Part shown: piece by piece, positions 46,911 to 58,527 of the stretch
Layout: each line of letters begins with the position of its first letter
Numbering within the stretch: position 1 is the stretch's first letter
Origin: Theobroma cacao
Lineage: Eukaryota; Streptophyta; Magnoliopsida; Malvales; Malvaceae
Assembly: GCF_000208745.1 (NCBI RefSeq)
Contig: NC_030858.1
Location: 16,985,470-17,049,469 of the forward strand
Reading direction: 5' to 3'
Length of the DNA: 64,000 bases
Position numbers and translations under genes: made by a program
Notes under the pieces: generated by a model
The model's input: the letters and a program-made list of their open reading frames with translations, nothing else
Database searches by the model: none
Told to the model about the DNA's origin: nothing

Positions 46911-47109
46911 AACACCAAGAAAAATTCTCATTATGTCAAGCAAAGGCCATCCTACTGCAATGAGAAAATCAACTTGAAAATACTCAACAATTTCCAAGGT
47001 TCAATATGCAAGATCTCGCATACATTATAACCATATACCATATTCATGAACTTTCTATTGAATAAATAAATATATATATTCATACATACATAACCACCAA
47101 TACCACCAC

Positions 47110-47372
47110 CGCCTTACCCAGCTCATGTGCAACCCCCACATCGCATACATAGCTGGAGTCATCATGTGCATCCCCCACATCATGCACAACTAATACCACC
47201 TTGTGCATCCCCTACATCACGCACAGGCAATATCATCATCCACACTCTCGAACCCATCATCACCGGCATGTGCTCCCCCACATCGTGCACATACTCGGTT
47301 TTAATTACAAACAATATTACTATCAATACATATCATATATGTTTAGATATATATATATATATATATATATCA
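47110..47372 (-). repeat. Diverged tandem repeat and (AT)n tract in gypsy LTR
   Basis: The phrase 'gtgcatcccccacatcatgcac' (first 20 bases quoted loosely) recurs four times between 47125 and 47295 with unequal spacing. It corresponds to the 43-bp repeats at 32441-32575. A pure (AT)n run follows at 47346-47370. Confidence 0.7.
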
Positions 47373-48112
47373 ACATAACACAGGGCACATGGATTCATCA
47401 CAGTCGCATTCCACAATGCAAAATGTTTCATTAAAAGCTTGTTCTCATGCATATTTTAGAGAAAGATAGATAAAATATTTCAATGGATTTAATCAAACAC
47501 ATATGCCCTAATCCCAAAACATTTTAATGCAAGTTCATTCTCCTTGGTGGGTTTGTAATTGAATTTCTTTTCAAAATTCTTCAAGCTATTATAGAAGCTC
47601 CCTCTTTCTCTCTCTAAAACACCTAGCTAGTGAGAGGAAGTCTGGGAGTAAGACTTTCAAGGGTTTTAAAGTTCGAGAGTGAAAGAGCATAAAAGGTTCT
47701 ATGAAAGGGTACACAAAAGCATGAAAATTGGAGCTAGCTTGAGAGAAGTTATGGAGGTTTCAAAACAAGCTTCCATGGAGGATGAAAGAAACGTGAGATG
47801 GGAGGAAGAAGAAGAAGAAGCTACTGTAGAAATGAAGAAGCTACTGGAAAAATGATATTTATAACTAACGCTTATCTAATCTCTACTTAAATTACGAAAA
47901 TGCCTTTAACAAGTTGGCTTGTTCTCCTCCAATCCTTTGTGTAATCTTTTTACTCTTTTGACACTGGGACAAAGTCTATAATAGTCTAGAAATACTCGGG
48001 TTCACGAAAATTTAAAATTTCGACTTGAGATGAAAAATGACCATTTTGCCCCTATCTTGAAAATTATCATTATTTTTATTTCCTTCGTCATTTTAAACTT
48101 ATTTTCATCATA

Positions 48113-48375
48113 TAGATAACAATCACGCAATGCCATACAGATATCAGTCATGCATTGACCTATCAGCAAGTCACGCAATGACTACAAACTAGTAAAACAA
48201 TGACTTATTAACTAGTCACGTAATGCCAAAAACCCCTAAATGCAATGCCTAAACCAATCACGCACACCCTAAGTCATGCCATGCTTAAAACTAGTCATGC
48301 ATAAGGTGTCAACCACTCATGCAAACCCTAAGTCACGTAATACCTAAACCCTTAAATCTAATTCCTATTAACTAG
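48113..48375 (+). repeat. MULE right sub-terminal array
   Basis: About twelve diverged units such as 'aatcacgcaatgccat' and 'actagtcacgtaatgcc', the reverse complement of the left array. Confidence 0.8.
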
Positions 48376-50138
48376 TCACGCATACCCTATCACCATTTGA
48401 GCCAAAAACCACAAACAATACCAAATTCAAATCTATATTCAACAACTTCAAACAATAAGAATATCAATATGAACAATATGCTTCTGTTTATGCTTAAAAA
48501 CTATAAATGAAGAACATGAATAACTGTACCTTTCAGGACATGGTTAAAAATAAAAATATATGCCTACCTTTTTGCATAGAATGTGAACTTCATATCACTG
48601 CTCAAAATGTGAACTTCCTTTATGTTAAAAACCACTCAAAAATGCTTTTATCCTTACTCAAAATGCTTGACAATGTACCGAGAGAGGAATGCTTTCATGA
48701 GAATGCTTTAGATGGAGACGTATGGTCTGTCGAGGAGAATTGAGGAGTTGCAAAGGTTGTAAACTAACTTGACCCAAACATATGAGTCGGGTTGAGGTGT
48801 AGACCCAAACATATGGGGTCGATTTCATTAAGGGTACATTTGTCTAAAATTTATTTCTCTTGGCTAAAACTAGTTAAAATTATGGGGAGGCCTATTTTAA
48901 AAAAAAACCTTATGCATGAGGTCTATTTTGAAAAAAAACTCTGCAGAAAATGTATAAGAGAATGGACAATTAAATCACCAAAAAACAAAAACAAAGGAAA
49001 TATGCTTTTTTTTTTTCGAAAGGCTAGAGGAAATATGTTTTAATATTCAAGGATGCCAATCACCCAAAAGAAATCAAGTTTAGGCTTCACAGAAAATGAT
49101 CATACACCATAAATGAGAAATTAAGTTTGGCTCAAGAAACCTTAATCATCCCTTGATCATATAGTTGATAAATTGTTTAAATTTCATTGTTTAATATTTT
49201 TATATTATTCAACAAAAAATCAACTTTGTAATATAAAAAAATTCAAATTTTACCCAAAAAAACATGAAAATTGTCCATAAAAATTAGAGTACACATAGTC
49301 CTCCCTGTTAGTAACAAACAAATCTCCGATGCAATACGTCTATATTTCATGTAGTTATAAATTGGTGGGATAAAAATTGCCATTTGCAACAAGCTGATAT
49401 GTGATTATTTTCAAAGATTTCTCTACAGTAAGGTCGTAATGTATGGAGTTAGAATAAGATCATGAGATATTGAAAATGAGATATTTAAAAATGATAAAAT
49501 TTTAAAAAAAGAAAATTAGAAAACAAGTTATAGGTAAATTGCAAAATGAAGTACATACATATTTTTTTGTTTCATTCATCTAACATATAAGAAAAATATT
49601 TCATCTGATCATTTTGTACTTATTTTTACCTATTTTTACATATAAAAAATTTTAGAATTAAAATTTTATCACAATTATTTCACGTCCTACCTATTTTATA
49701 AAGTATTTTGTTATTTTACCTATTCGTCCATATTGACATTAAGATGTTGGAATGACTTGTTACAATTAAAGTTTTTTAAAAATAAAATTGAAGATACAAA
49801 TTAACATCTACATCTTAATTTGAACGTTTTGTTAATGTATAATTTTATTTCATGAAGATAGTTCATTAAATGTTGTCATAAAATTAAAATGTAACATATT
49901 TAAATGGTACATAATTTTGTTAACTACAAAAAAATTAATTATCACAATAATATCTTGAATTTTCATATGATATAATAGGCTTAGATGTTGTTCCTTGGCC
50001 AAATTGGATCCTACCCATAAGCAATATACAAAGAAAAAAGAGGCAATGTACACAACAAACTTTTCAATATAACCTAACTATCTTGGTTAAATTCTATCAA
50101 TCTTTATAACTTTAGGAACTATACTTAAAGAATATGCA
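48376..50138. other. AT-rich sequence, no supported gene
   Basis: Frames at 48507-48743, 48792-49043 and 49850-50053 have no recognisable domain. 48376-48740 may include the MULE right end. Several A-runs but no clear repeat structure. Confidence 0.4.
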
Positions 50139-50395
50139 ATAAAATGTAGTACATATTAAAATATAGTTGAACTCATTATTGAAAGTACAGTTATAAAAAA
50201 AAAATCCCTCTTAAAACAAAATATGAAGAGTACACAAAAATTTATACCCAAAAGGGAACAAAAAATGAAACCAAGCTATCAATAAACATGATTAACAAAA
50301 AAAATTTCATTCAATTAATTAAGAAGAATGTGTGATAATAGCTATTACAAATTTGATTAATACAAAAATAATCTAATTTAAATGACAATCAAAAT
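50139..50395 (+). repeat. 255-bp direct repeat, left copy
   Basis: From 'ataaaatgtagtacatattaaa' to 'taatttaaatgacaatcaaaa' it aligns with 51349-51608 with scattered changes (I estimate just under 90% identity). It flanks the LTR fragment at 50396-51348. Confidence 0.85.
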
Positions 50396-51348
50396 TCTCT
50401 AAAAGAGGTAGTCAATCCTCAAGCAATGGTCACACAAAACTCATATATTTGTGAAGCTATAGTCAATATTCCTCAAGTGCCAGCTGATCCTCGACCAGAA
50501 CAAAATAAAAATCAAACTGGAAAAAGCTCCAGTCAATCTTGATCAAGCAATAGTCGATCCTTGAACAGTAGCATCGCACGAAACTCAACTCCATGGAAAC
50601 CTAATCGATCCTCAAGGCATGGCAATCGATCCTCAAGTCTAAAACTTCAAAGTTGTACACTCTCTAGAGTTGGATCGAGTATAGGATGAATTTAGTCAAC
50701 TATAAAAGCCCTAATTCAAGACTTTTTAAAGGACATAATCGATCCTATGAGCGTGGTAGTTGATCCTCAAGCTCTAAAAAAGGGTAGATTTGCTTTAAGC
50801 TTGTGTCTAACAGCTCCAAACATCCTTTACACTAGAAATAGACTTATTTGAGTCATTTTGAAAGAAGATAAGACTAACACTAAAGAGAAAAACCCTAAAG
50901 AGACCCTCAAGTTTATTTTTCCTCTCTAGCTTTCTTCTTAGTCTTCTAACAAGCATTTAAGAGCCAAAAAGCTCACTCCTTTGAAAATCCTTACGCTAAG
51001 TTTTCAGAGATTATTTCTTCACTTCATACCAAAGAATAAACTTGTAGCACCTAGCCTTTGTGAGGCAAATCCTTTGCAATACTCCCTTGTACACACATTC
51101 TTGTGAAAGTCCTAGCTTAACCTTGAAAAGTTACTTGTCGATTTGTGGCTAAACCTATTAAAAACCATTGTTAAAGGGTTTTACTTGATCCCATGAAAAG
51201 CTATAGAGATGGTTTTGCTTGATCTTGTGAAAAAGCTATTTTGAGGGTTTCGCTTGATCTCATAAAAAAACTCATTTCCCTTAGTGGATTTGAAATTCTT
51301 TTGTGTTCTAAGGGAATGGATGTAGGCATTCGAGAAAGTCAAACTACT
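50396..51348 (+). mobile_element. Copia (SIRE/Maximus-like) LTR fragment between direct repeats
   Basis: Repeated 'tcgatcctcaag' motifs occupy 50410-50765, in pairs such as those at about 50610 and 50628. A TATA-like 'ctataaaag' is at 50701. A leader-like region follows, then a U5-like part with 'cttagtggatttgaaa...' near 51280. The terminal TG and CA are missing on both sides. Same style as 1-1205, opposite strand. Confidence 0.6.
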
Positions 51349-51608
51349 ATAAAATGTCATACATATTAAAGTTTAGTTGAACTTATTATCAAAAGCACAA
51401 TTAGTAAAAAAATTCCTCTTAAAATAAAAAAAAAATGAAAAGTACACAAAAATTTATACCCAAAAAGGAACAAAAAGTGAAATCAGACTATCAATAAACA
51501 TAATCAACTAAAAAATTTCCATTCAATTAATTAAGAAGGAATGTGTGCTAATAGCTATTACAAATTTGATTAATACAAAAATAATCTAATTTAAATGACA
51601 ATTAAAAT
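51349..51608 (+). repeat. 255-bp direct repeat, right copy
   Basis: See the left copy at 50139-50395. Same order and orientation; ends '...taatttaaatgacaattaaaa'. Confidence 0.85.
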
Positions 51609-52229
51609 GTAATATAAAAAGTAACAAAATTTCCTTATTAACTCGTATACATATGAAAAACAAAAGACAAAGTAGAAATTTTTAGTATTGACTACACAAC
51701 TCTTTGATAATGTTAATGTTTCTTAATGATAAAGCAAAGAAGAAAAAACTTGCATAATACCATGAAACTATTAAATTTGCCTTATCAACAGCCAAAGACA
51801 AATAAAATATGTAAATATCATATAAATGGTATTTCTAGATGCCCACAATATCAGAGAACATAAACATACATATAGGCTAGAAATAATTGATGAAAAAAAC
51901 TGTAGATATCATGTAAATGGTACAATTATATAATAACAATATCTATTAAAGATCAATTTAGGATTCATGAAAGAAATATGGAAGGATCGTGATTGGCGTA
52001 AAGACCTACGTGGGTATAGCCCATTAAACCCAAGCAAGCATAATATCATTTACTACATAATCATTATCATCATATGTCCATCCTTATCATGCATTTCCCA
52101 TTATCATGCAAACATATGCATAAATTCACTGTTGTGGATTTCACCAATTAACTTGCTAATAAACATTCTCCTAATCAAATATTTCATAATCAAATGTGGA
52201 TCCATGAAATTTTAGATAAACTTGCAAGG
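51609..52229. other. AT-rich sequence with a short gypsy-LTR-like scrap
   Basis: 51975-52060 contains 'acctacgtgggtatagcccattaaacccaagcaagc'-type text (shortened here), like the U5 ends of the LTRs at 53076 and 54569. Otherwise nothing is seen. Confidence 0.35.
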
Positions 52230-53073
52230 GTGCTGATATTTTAGTCACCATTGCCTTTGACATTTTGGGGTGATTCCATCTTAGTTGATACACACATTAT
52301 AAATCAAATTCCTATGCCAATTTTACAAAATAAAGCACCATATGAACTTTTATTTCACAAAATACCTTCATATTCACACCTTAGAGTGTTTCGATCATTA
52401 TTTTTTGCATCTGCATTATCAAATCATAGAAGACAATTTGATAAAAAAAAGCCACTAAGTGTGTTTTTATAGGCTATCCAATTGGCATAAAATGCTACAA
52501 GCTATATGCCTTGGAGACACATAGTATCTTTGTGTTTAGGGATGTCATTTTTCATGAATATGTTTTTCCTTTTAAACATTTGCAACAAACTAATGATTAT
52601 TAATACTCATTGTTTATTCTGCATAACACAGCCTCACCACCATTTGATTTGATTTCTTATTGTGATTTACCTGATATTCCTTCACATCCAAAAATTGACT
52701 CATCACATACATATTTTCATGATTCTACAACAAATACTTTTTGTCCTATTTGCCAAAATACTCTTCAAGAGCATGAAGTTGATACAAGTAAATTTGATTC
52801 CTAAATTCCCTTCCAACACAAAATCATATCCATGATATTAACCTAAGCATTGATAATGCCAATCATCATTCCCTTAAAAAGAGTAATAGAACTAAACACC
52901 CACCAAAGTACCTTGATACCTACCATGTGATTTACCTTCTCACTCATTCAAATTTTGTTACTCATCATCCAATCACTCAGTACTTGTCTACATCACAATT
53001 ATCTACTTCTCATAAAGGCTTTACTTTATCCTTTCTAATATACCTAAACCAAGTCATTATCATCAAATTATGA
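52230..53073 (+). pseudogene. Copia pol fragment (integrase C-terminal part)
   Basis: The frame from 52251 reads LTFWGDSILVDTHIINQIP, PILQNKAPYELLFHK.PSYSHLRVF, then after a frameshift CVFIGYP.GIKCYKLYALETHSIFV and RDVIFHE. This is the stretch after the integrase core that leads to reverse transcriptase in plant copia elements. It then decays into a Ser/Thr/Pro-rich linker (52600-53060). Reverse transcriptase is absent; gypsy LTR sequence begins at 53076. Confidence 0.8.
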
Positions 53074-53775
53074 AGTCACGACCCAATCCCGGGCCATCAT
53101 TGATGCAAGGACCATATAGGCAGAGCCCACTCGATCCAAGCAAGCCTTGTATATATCACACTATTCGTCTTAACTAGTACTCAAGTGTACACACACAACT
53201 ACACATATAGATGTAACATATATATATATAATCATAAAGCATCCAATTCACATTAATTGCTCTACTGCATATTTCATGTTCTCACATACACATTCAAGCC
53301 ATCACATTCAATCACATGAGTGTGTATATACATATAATAAATGTCAATCCTTGGCTACAAAATAAAAGTGTATATCAATACTATAAATACATGACCCAAA
53401 AGTTGACTTGACAATAGAACATGACTTGACACAATAAGGCTTCACTTATGGGCCTTTAGGTACACCTACCAAAAGTAAGGCTTAAGGATCCCTCCAATCA
53501 TCCAAGCTAACTGATGAATCTGAAACCATAACAAGAAATTAAAAGGTGAGTTTGAAACTTAGTGAATAGATACGGGGAGAAGGACAAGCTAGAGCACGAG
53601 TTTTAACTATAAATTATATTTTTATTCAAGAATGCATCTCTAGGATAAATATAATTTTTCATTTAAATGGATTTAAATGAGTGTAAATTCATCTAAACAT
53701 TTAATTTAGAGTGGCTAAATGTTTTGGTAAGGAAAATGTTTCAAAACGAAGTGTTTCAAGGAAAACCAACCATAA

Positions 53776-54096
53776 GTATCGATATTAGGTCATGGGGTAC
53801 CCATACTTTCTATACAAAATGCCTCATGCGGCATTTTGTTGGCCAAGTATCGATACCTTTCCTTGAGGTCACAATACTTTTAACATAAAATGCCTCTTGG
53901 AGCATTCTATTAGCTAGGTATCAATACCATTTCTAAAGGTATCGATACTTTCAACATAGAGTGCCTCTTCGGACATTCTATTGGCTATGTATAGATACTT
54001 TTCTTGGAGGTATTAATACCTTTTACATAGAATGCCTTTTAAGGCATTCTACTTGCTAAGTATTGATACTCTTTCAAGAGGTATCGATACTTTCAT
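53776..54096 (-). repeat. Array of GTATCGATAC palindromes in LTR A
   Basis: Copies or variants at about 53776, 53848, 53926, 53945, 53990, 54018, 54060 and 54083, many as 'aggtatcgatacttt' or its complement. They alternate with a 'gcattctattggcta' phrase (near 53900, 53975 and 54042), so the larger repeat is about 70 bp. A weaker set is at 56345-56510 in LTR B. Confidence 0.85.
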
Positions 54097-54329
54097 TCAT
54101 CTTACTCAGATTTTAGGTCAATTTTCAGCAAAATAAACTTATAAGACCTTACCATCCTTAATACTAAATAAGTAGCATAAATCTTCATTCAAACTACACC
54201 TATACAACATAATTTAGTTATAGAACTACATTCAAATTCAATTCTTAACTAAGGACTTCAACCTTCTATCAAATGTGTATTTTAACACATGATGAAGCCA
54301 CCGCAATAAACACACACCAAAAGGTGTGC

Positions 54330-54566
54330 CAACCCAAGTAATAATGACATTTTTAACTCACTACCTAGGCAATATCAAGGGGATTCAACCTAAAAAATAG
54401 TTGAATTTTTGCCTCACTACCTAAGCGATATCAAAGTTATTCAACCAAGACATAGTAGAATTTTTGCTCTACTATCTAGGTAACATTAAGGATACTCAAC
54501 CCAAGGTATAATGATATTTTTGCCCACTACATAGGCAACCTCAATATTCTACACAAAATGTCATTA
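54330..54566. repeat. 55-56-bp tandem repeat, about four units
   Basis: The marker 'attttt' followed by 'cactacctaggcaatatcaa' or a variant starts at 54349, 54405, 54460 and 54516; each unit ends with 'ttcaaccyaagayatagta'-type text. Units differ at many positions, so the array is old. Confidence 0.85.
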
Positions 54567-54568
54567 AT

Positions 54569-56948
54569 TGTCACATCCCAATTCCGAGCGATGATGGTGC
54601 AAAGGCCTAATGGGCAAGTCCACTCGACCTAAGCAAGCCTCAGATACTATAAACAGAATCTTCAAACAAAGCATAATGACATGAGATGCATCTCAATGCA
54701 TACTTTATATAACCATATGTAAACCATCAAGTAAATATATGTCTCATAAGATAATTAGATACACCTTTAAGTGTTCACATAGTTGCATAATTAGGGTTGA
54801 GCATTGGTCATTGTGGTCAGTTTTGATTATAGAGGAAATAGCAACTAACCAAGCCGACTAGGGTGAGGGTATCGACTAATGTTGTTGGGGAATTGAAAAA
54901 TCGCTAACCAACTACGGTTGGTCGGTTAGCAATCGATTATGCGATTTTAAGGAATTGAGGCAAAAAGGGAAATACTGATAAGCTCAGCAATGATTGATGA
55001 CAGAGAACTTGATGGAAGGAAAAAGGCGAAGAGCGAAAGGGGAACTTTAAAAGGAAAGTTATGATTATTGCTTAATGTTTGCTTGTTTAGGAGAAAAGGA
55101 AAAGAACGAGTTAAAGTTTAGTTAAACACATTATTTTGGTACCTCACTTCAAATTTTAAAACCTTAGATATAAAAGCCCGTAAAAAAGCCCTACTCCTCA
55201 TTTTAGCCTCCCTCACTTTCTCTCTCTAAACCTAGTAGTCACCTTCAACCTTTTTCCTTATCCTTTCAATAAAAACACTACATTCTTGCAAATTTTCTTC
55301 CCATCGGCAAGCTTCCCATAACCTTTTCTTACCCTTTTCCTCTTTTTTCTTTCATTTCCTTCCTTTTTGACAAATTAAAAATCTCAAATTTCCTTAAAAG
55401 TTACACTAACCCTCTCTCCATTTGGAAATCCCAAGGCCTTGCAGTTGCACAACTGAATCTTCTCAACACCAAAATAAATCCACCACCCATGATCTAAGCC
55501 TTTCCCCCGTAAACCAAGCCCCATGTTTATTTATTGTGATTTTTGTTTCGATTTTTTCTTGTGTGCATTTGGTTGGTAGATTAGGGTTTTTTTTTTTGTT
55601 TACAAAGGAACAGCTACATAGGGGGACTTAATGGAGGTTAATACTGCAATTTCTTACATATACATATATATGCTTGATTTTTCAATCGGTGTGGGGGGAA
55701 ATTTTCCTCATTGATGACCGAATCGATTAATCGTCTAAACCGATGCTTCCAACCAAACTAAAAACTAACATCACTCAACCGAACTATTTTCGAAAAAAAA
55801 TTGTTAGTGTTAGTCAATAAGGCGGTTAGCACCAACCACTACTCACCCTTACAAATAATATAAATCCATTACATGTCAAATATCATACGCCAATCATATG
55901 CCTAATAATTAAGTGTGTCTCAACACAAGTATACACAAAATAAAACTTGACTCTAACAATGGAGTGGACTCAAAAATGAATAAAGTCAATCAAGAAGCCA
56001 TGAACCTACCAACACAGGGGATGGAGATCTCTCAATATATGATGACTCAACAAGCTATGGATCTGAAAAACAAATAAAGCTTTTGTGTGTGAGCTATAAA
56101 GACTCAATGAATAGACAAGAGGAGGAACAAGCTAATCAGTAAAGTGTTTACATAAAACACAATTTATTAAAATATGCAATTCTTAATTCGAAGTCAAATT
56201 CCCACACAAAATGTAAAATATAGTAGTTTGTACACCATTCGGATGATTTTCAACGCATACATAACCCTTTGGGGGTTTAATTCAAGTGACAAGGTCAAAA
56301 GCATTTAAAAATCCCTAAAAGGTATAATATCTTCAAAAAAAAAACCTTAGGTATTGATACTTTTCTTGAAAGTATTGATACTTACAACATGGAATGCTTA
56401 CTGCCTTCTAGGTATTGATGATTTTAACACATAATGCACTTCCAAAGTATACTGTTGGCTAGGTATCACTAATTCCTTTAAGGAGTATCAATACCTCCTT
56501 CAAATTTCCAAAGTTCAAGTTCTAAAACATCAAATTTGACCTCAATCCAAGGGTCTAATCATTCCATATACACAAATATCAAATTACGGATTCAAAGTAG
56601 ATCATTAAACACATTCAAATACAAATTTATTCAATCATAATGCAAAATCAAATGGACCTAATTCTAAGATTAAGTTCTCATCAAACCAAGCCTTCTTAAG
56701 GGTCTTGAATCATAATTAATCAAACATGTAACCTTATAAAGCCATATCGAAAATCAAAGTCAAATCGAGATGTATCAACCCATGGAGTAGTGTTAGGGTC
56801 CCCACTACTTAAGACATTATAAAAGCACACATGCTCAACAAACATGTGTCATACTTCACCTTATATGACTAGTAATCATTCCCCATTACTTAAGAGATCA
56901 ATTATTGTGCACAATGACTAGCGTAACTGACTCTAGCTATGAATTATT
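54569..56948 (-). mobile_element. Gypsy-type LTR B (minus), split by a hAT-like element
   Basis: Begins TGTCACATCCC at 54569, in tandem with and related to LTR A (shared 'cccactcgayc.aagcaagcc' U5 text). A hAT-like element sits at 54792-55851. The right edge abuts Athila copy 2 at 56949; I could not define its own U3 start. Confidence 0.5.
54792..55851. mobile_element. hAT-like DNA transposon, non-autonomous (about 1.06 kb)
   Basis: Left end TAGGGTTGAGCATTGGTC; the right end, reverse complemented, is TAAGGGTGAGTAGTGGTTGG. These are imperfect inverted ends of the plant hAT 'TAGGGGTGAGCA' type, with sub-terminal CGGTTAG/CTAACCG motifs near both ends. The possible 8-bp duplication is weak (tgcataat and caaataat share the last five bases). 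The interior has a promoter/leader-like CT-rich part (55195-55420) but no transposase domain. Confidence 0.65.
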
Positions 56949-58527
56949 TGTTGTTAGATTTACCAGGCAAGTGCACGTATCATTAACAAGTAATATAATG
57001 AAAAGTAAAGTTTCATTCTCACGAGGAATTGTACCTAAATTTGGCTAAGTACTAAAATTAACACAACTTAATCTTATACAAACAACTAATTTTTAGAATT
57101 ACTAAAAATTAAATTAACTAAAACTAATTACAAAAATTGCAAATTAACTAGATAAACTTTATCAAACAAAGTCTAGAACCACAATATCTCTTCAACACTT
57201 CATTTGAATCTCTTCTACTCTCTCTTGACTTACTAAATAGTTGAGTTGTTAACTCAGAGTTCTAATGTATTTGTAAGTCTCTTCCAATGTTCTTATAAAC
57301 ATATCTCTCTTAACCAATCTACTATAGTCCCATGCAAATTGCAATTAAGAAGGACTCATTAAGCTTAAACTCTAATTATGACAACATATGACATTTGAGT
57401 GTATTCTTACCCTACACACAAATCAAATCAATGATCTAATGCAATTTATATTGAAACTATTTCATCAAAGGTTTACACTAAACTCCCTCTTCCAATTTTG
57501 TTTAGGTCACCCTATCTATCTAATTGGTGATCAAGTAATCAAACGCATTAATCACAAGACTAAAATAAATAATTCAAACAGTATCAATCATAAGTAAAAA
57601 AGAGTATTAAAAATTCAAACTACATGTTGGGTTCAATTGCAATTCTAGATAAGAAATTTAGTTCCTCATAATACTAAAAACATCATCCAAAAAAGTTTAG
57701 CCATAAACACAAAACAAAGAAAGTATAAAGAACTAAAGAATAAAAGAAAACTAAGATTTTTCATGTTTTCGATCTTCAATCTTCAAGAGTTTTTCCTCAT
57801 TTTCTTGCTTGCGTGATGGCTCTTTTTCTTCAAAGAAAACCTATCTTAATTTTTTTTCTTAAGTGCTCTGAAACGGTCTTTTAAATAAAGTTTCAAATTC
57901 TACTTGAATTGAAAGTCTAAATTTTTTGAAACTCGAGGTATCGTGTTCTCACCCTGACACCACTCCCTCAATGCCACGACACTGAGCTTTCTACCTTGAC
58001 CCATGCTCATCTTTTCTTCACGCCTCCACGGTGCCCATGCATCCATGGTCGCAATGCCCAACATTTTGTCTTACTTTCTCTACTTTGTTGCACTATTTCA
58101 ACTTGTGAGGCAATTTTATCATTTTTCCAAGCTGAATGGACAAAATGGTAAGCATGAAAGTTGTGGCCCTATCTCTTAGCTTTTCAGTAGCTTAAGAATC
58201 ACGTCAATTGAACTTCTAGAATGAGAGTTATACTCAAAATATTGGGACATGTGCTGGGGAAGCATGGACCTTTTTTACATTCTTCTTCAATTATTTAAGC
58301 CATTTCAATTACACACCTACAAGAACAACAAACTAATCAATAATAACTAAACTAATAGCAAATTTTCATCAAACTAACATAAAATAACTTAAATTAAATC
58401 AACCCAACATGATTTACTAAACTAAAACAAAAAATAAAAATATCTAATTTCTAAACTAAATCTTAATAACTTTAGCCAATTTAATGCTCAAAATGTGACA
58501 AAATAACTCTATAACATACAGTTATCA
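56949..58527 (-). repeat. Athila copy 2, 3' LTR (1579 bp)
   Basis: On minus it starts TGATAACTGTATGTTATAG (58527) and ends ...AAATCTAACAACA (56949). It is preceded, in its own direction, by 'cttgaggactagcaaaatcttaagtttaggggtg' (58528-58561; shown in parts elsewhere), the Athila polypurine region. That phrase is also present a second time at about 58580-58625, a local ~60-bp tandem duplication of the polypurine region. Confidence 0.85.

Larger units (their letters stand above)
45963..48112 (-). mobile_element. Gypsy-type LTR (minus), inserted in the MULE transposase
   Basis: The U5 end, as TGTCACGACCC on plus, is at 45963. The unit matches 31222-33766 in reverse, including a TATA box (TATTTATA on plus, 47856-47863), the CGCTGCAGCG array (46600-46910) and a repeat block (47110-47300). 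The U3 start expected to read TGTGAGACCC on minus is missing; text passes into the MULE right array near 48112, so roughly 250 bases are lost. No target duplication is seen, as expected if one end was deleted. Confidence 0.75.
41131..48375 (+). mobile_element. Decayed Mutator-like element (MULE) with ~20-bp repeat arrays at both ends
   Basis: The left array (41131-41396, continued at 44519-44670) repeats 'taggcattgcgtgactagtt' with many changes. The right array (48113-48375) repeats its reverse complement ('agtcacgcaatgcc'). Between them lies a mudrA-like transposase pseudogene (44750-45962). Two insertions split the element: an inverted pair of Athila LTRs (41397-44518) and a gypsy LTR (45963-48112), the latter removing the rest of the transposase. 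Inverted sub-terminal arrays are common in plant MULEs. The outer ends and 9-bp duplication were not found. Confidence 0.65.
53076..54568 (-). mobile_element. Gypsy-type LTR A (minus)
   Basis: Its U5 end on the left reads 'gtcacgacccaatcccgggcc', like the U5 ends at 45963 and 54569. It holds a TATCGATAC palindrome array (53776-54096) and a 55-56-bp tandem repeat (54330-54566). The right boundary is taken where the next LTR starts. No coding sequence. Confidence 0.55.

Noticed and set aside
47127..47434. Plus frames rich in His, Pro and Ile
   Set aside because: Translation of the LTR tandem repeat and (AT)n tract.
55422..55631. 69-codon frame in the hAT-like element
   Set aside because: No BED zinc finger or hAT dimerisation motif; probably leader sequence.
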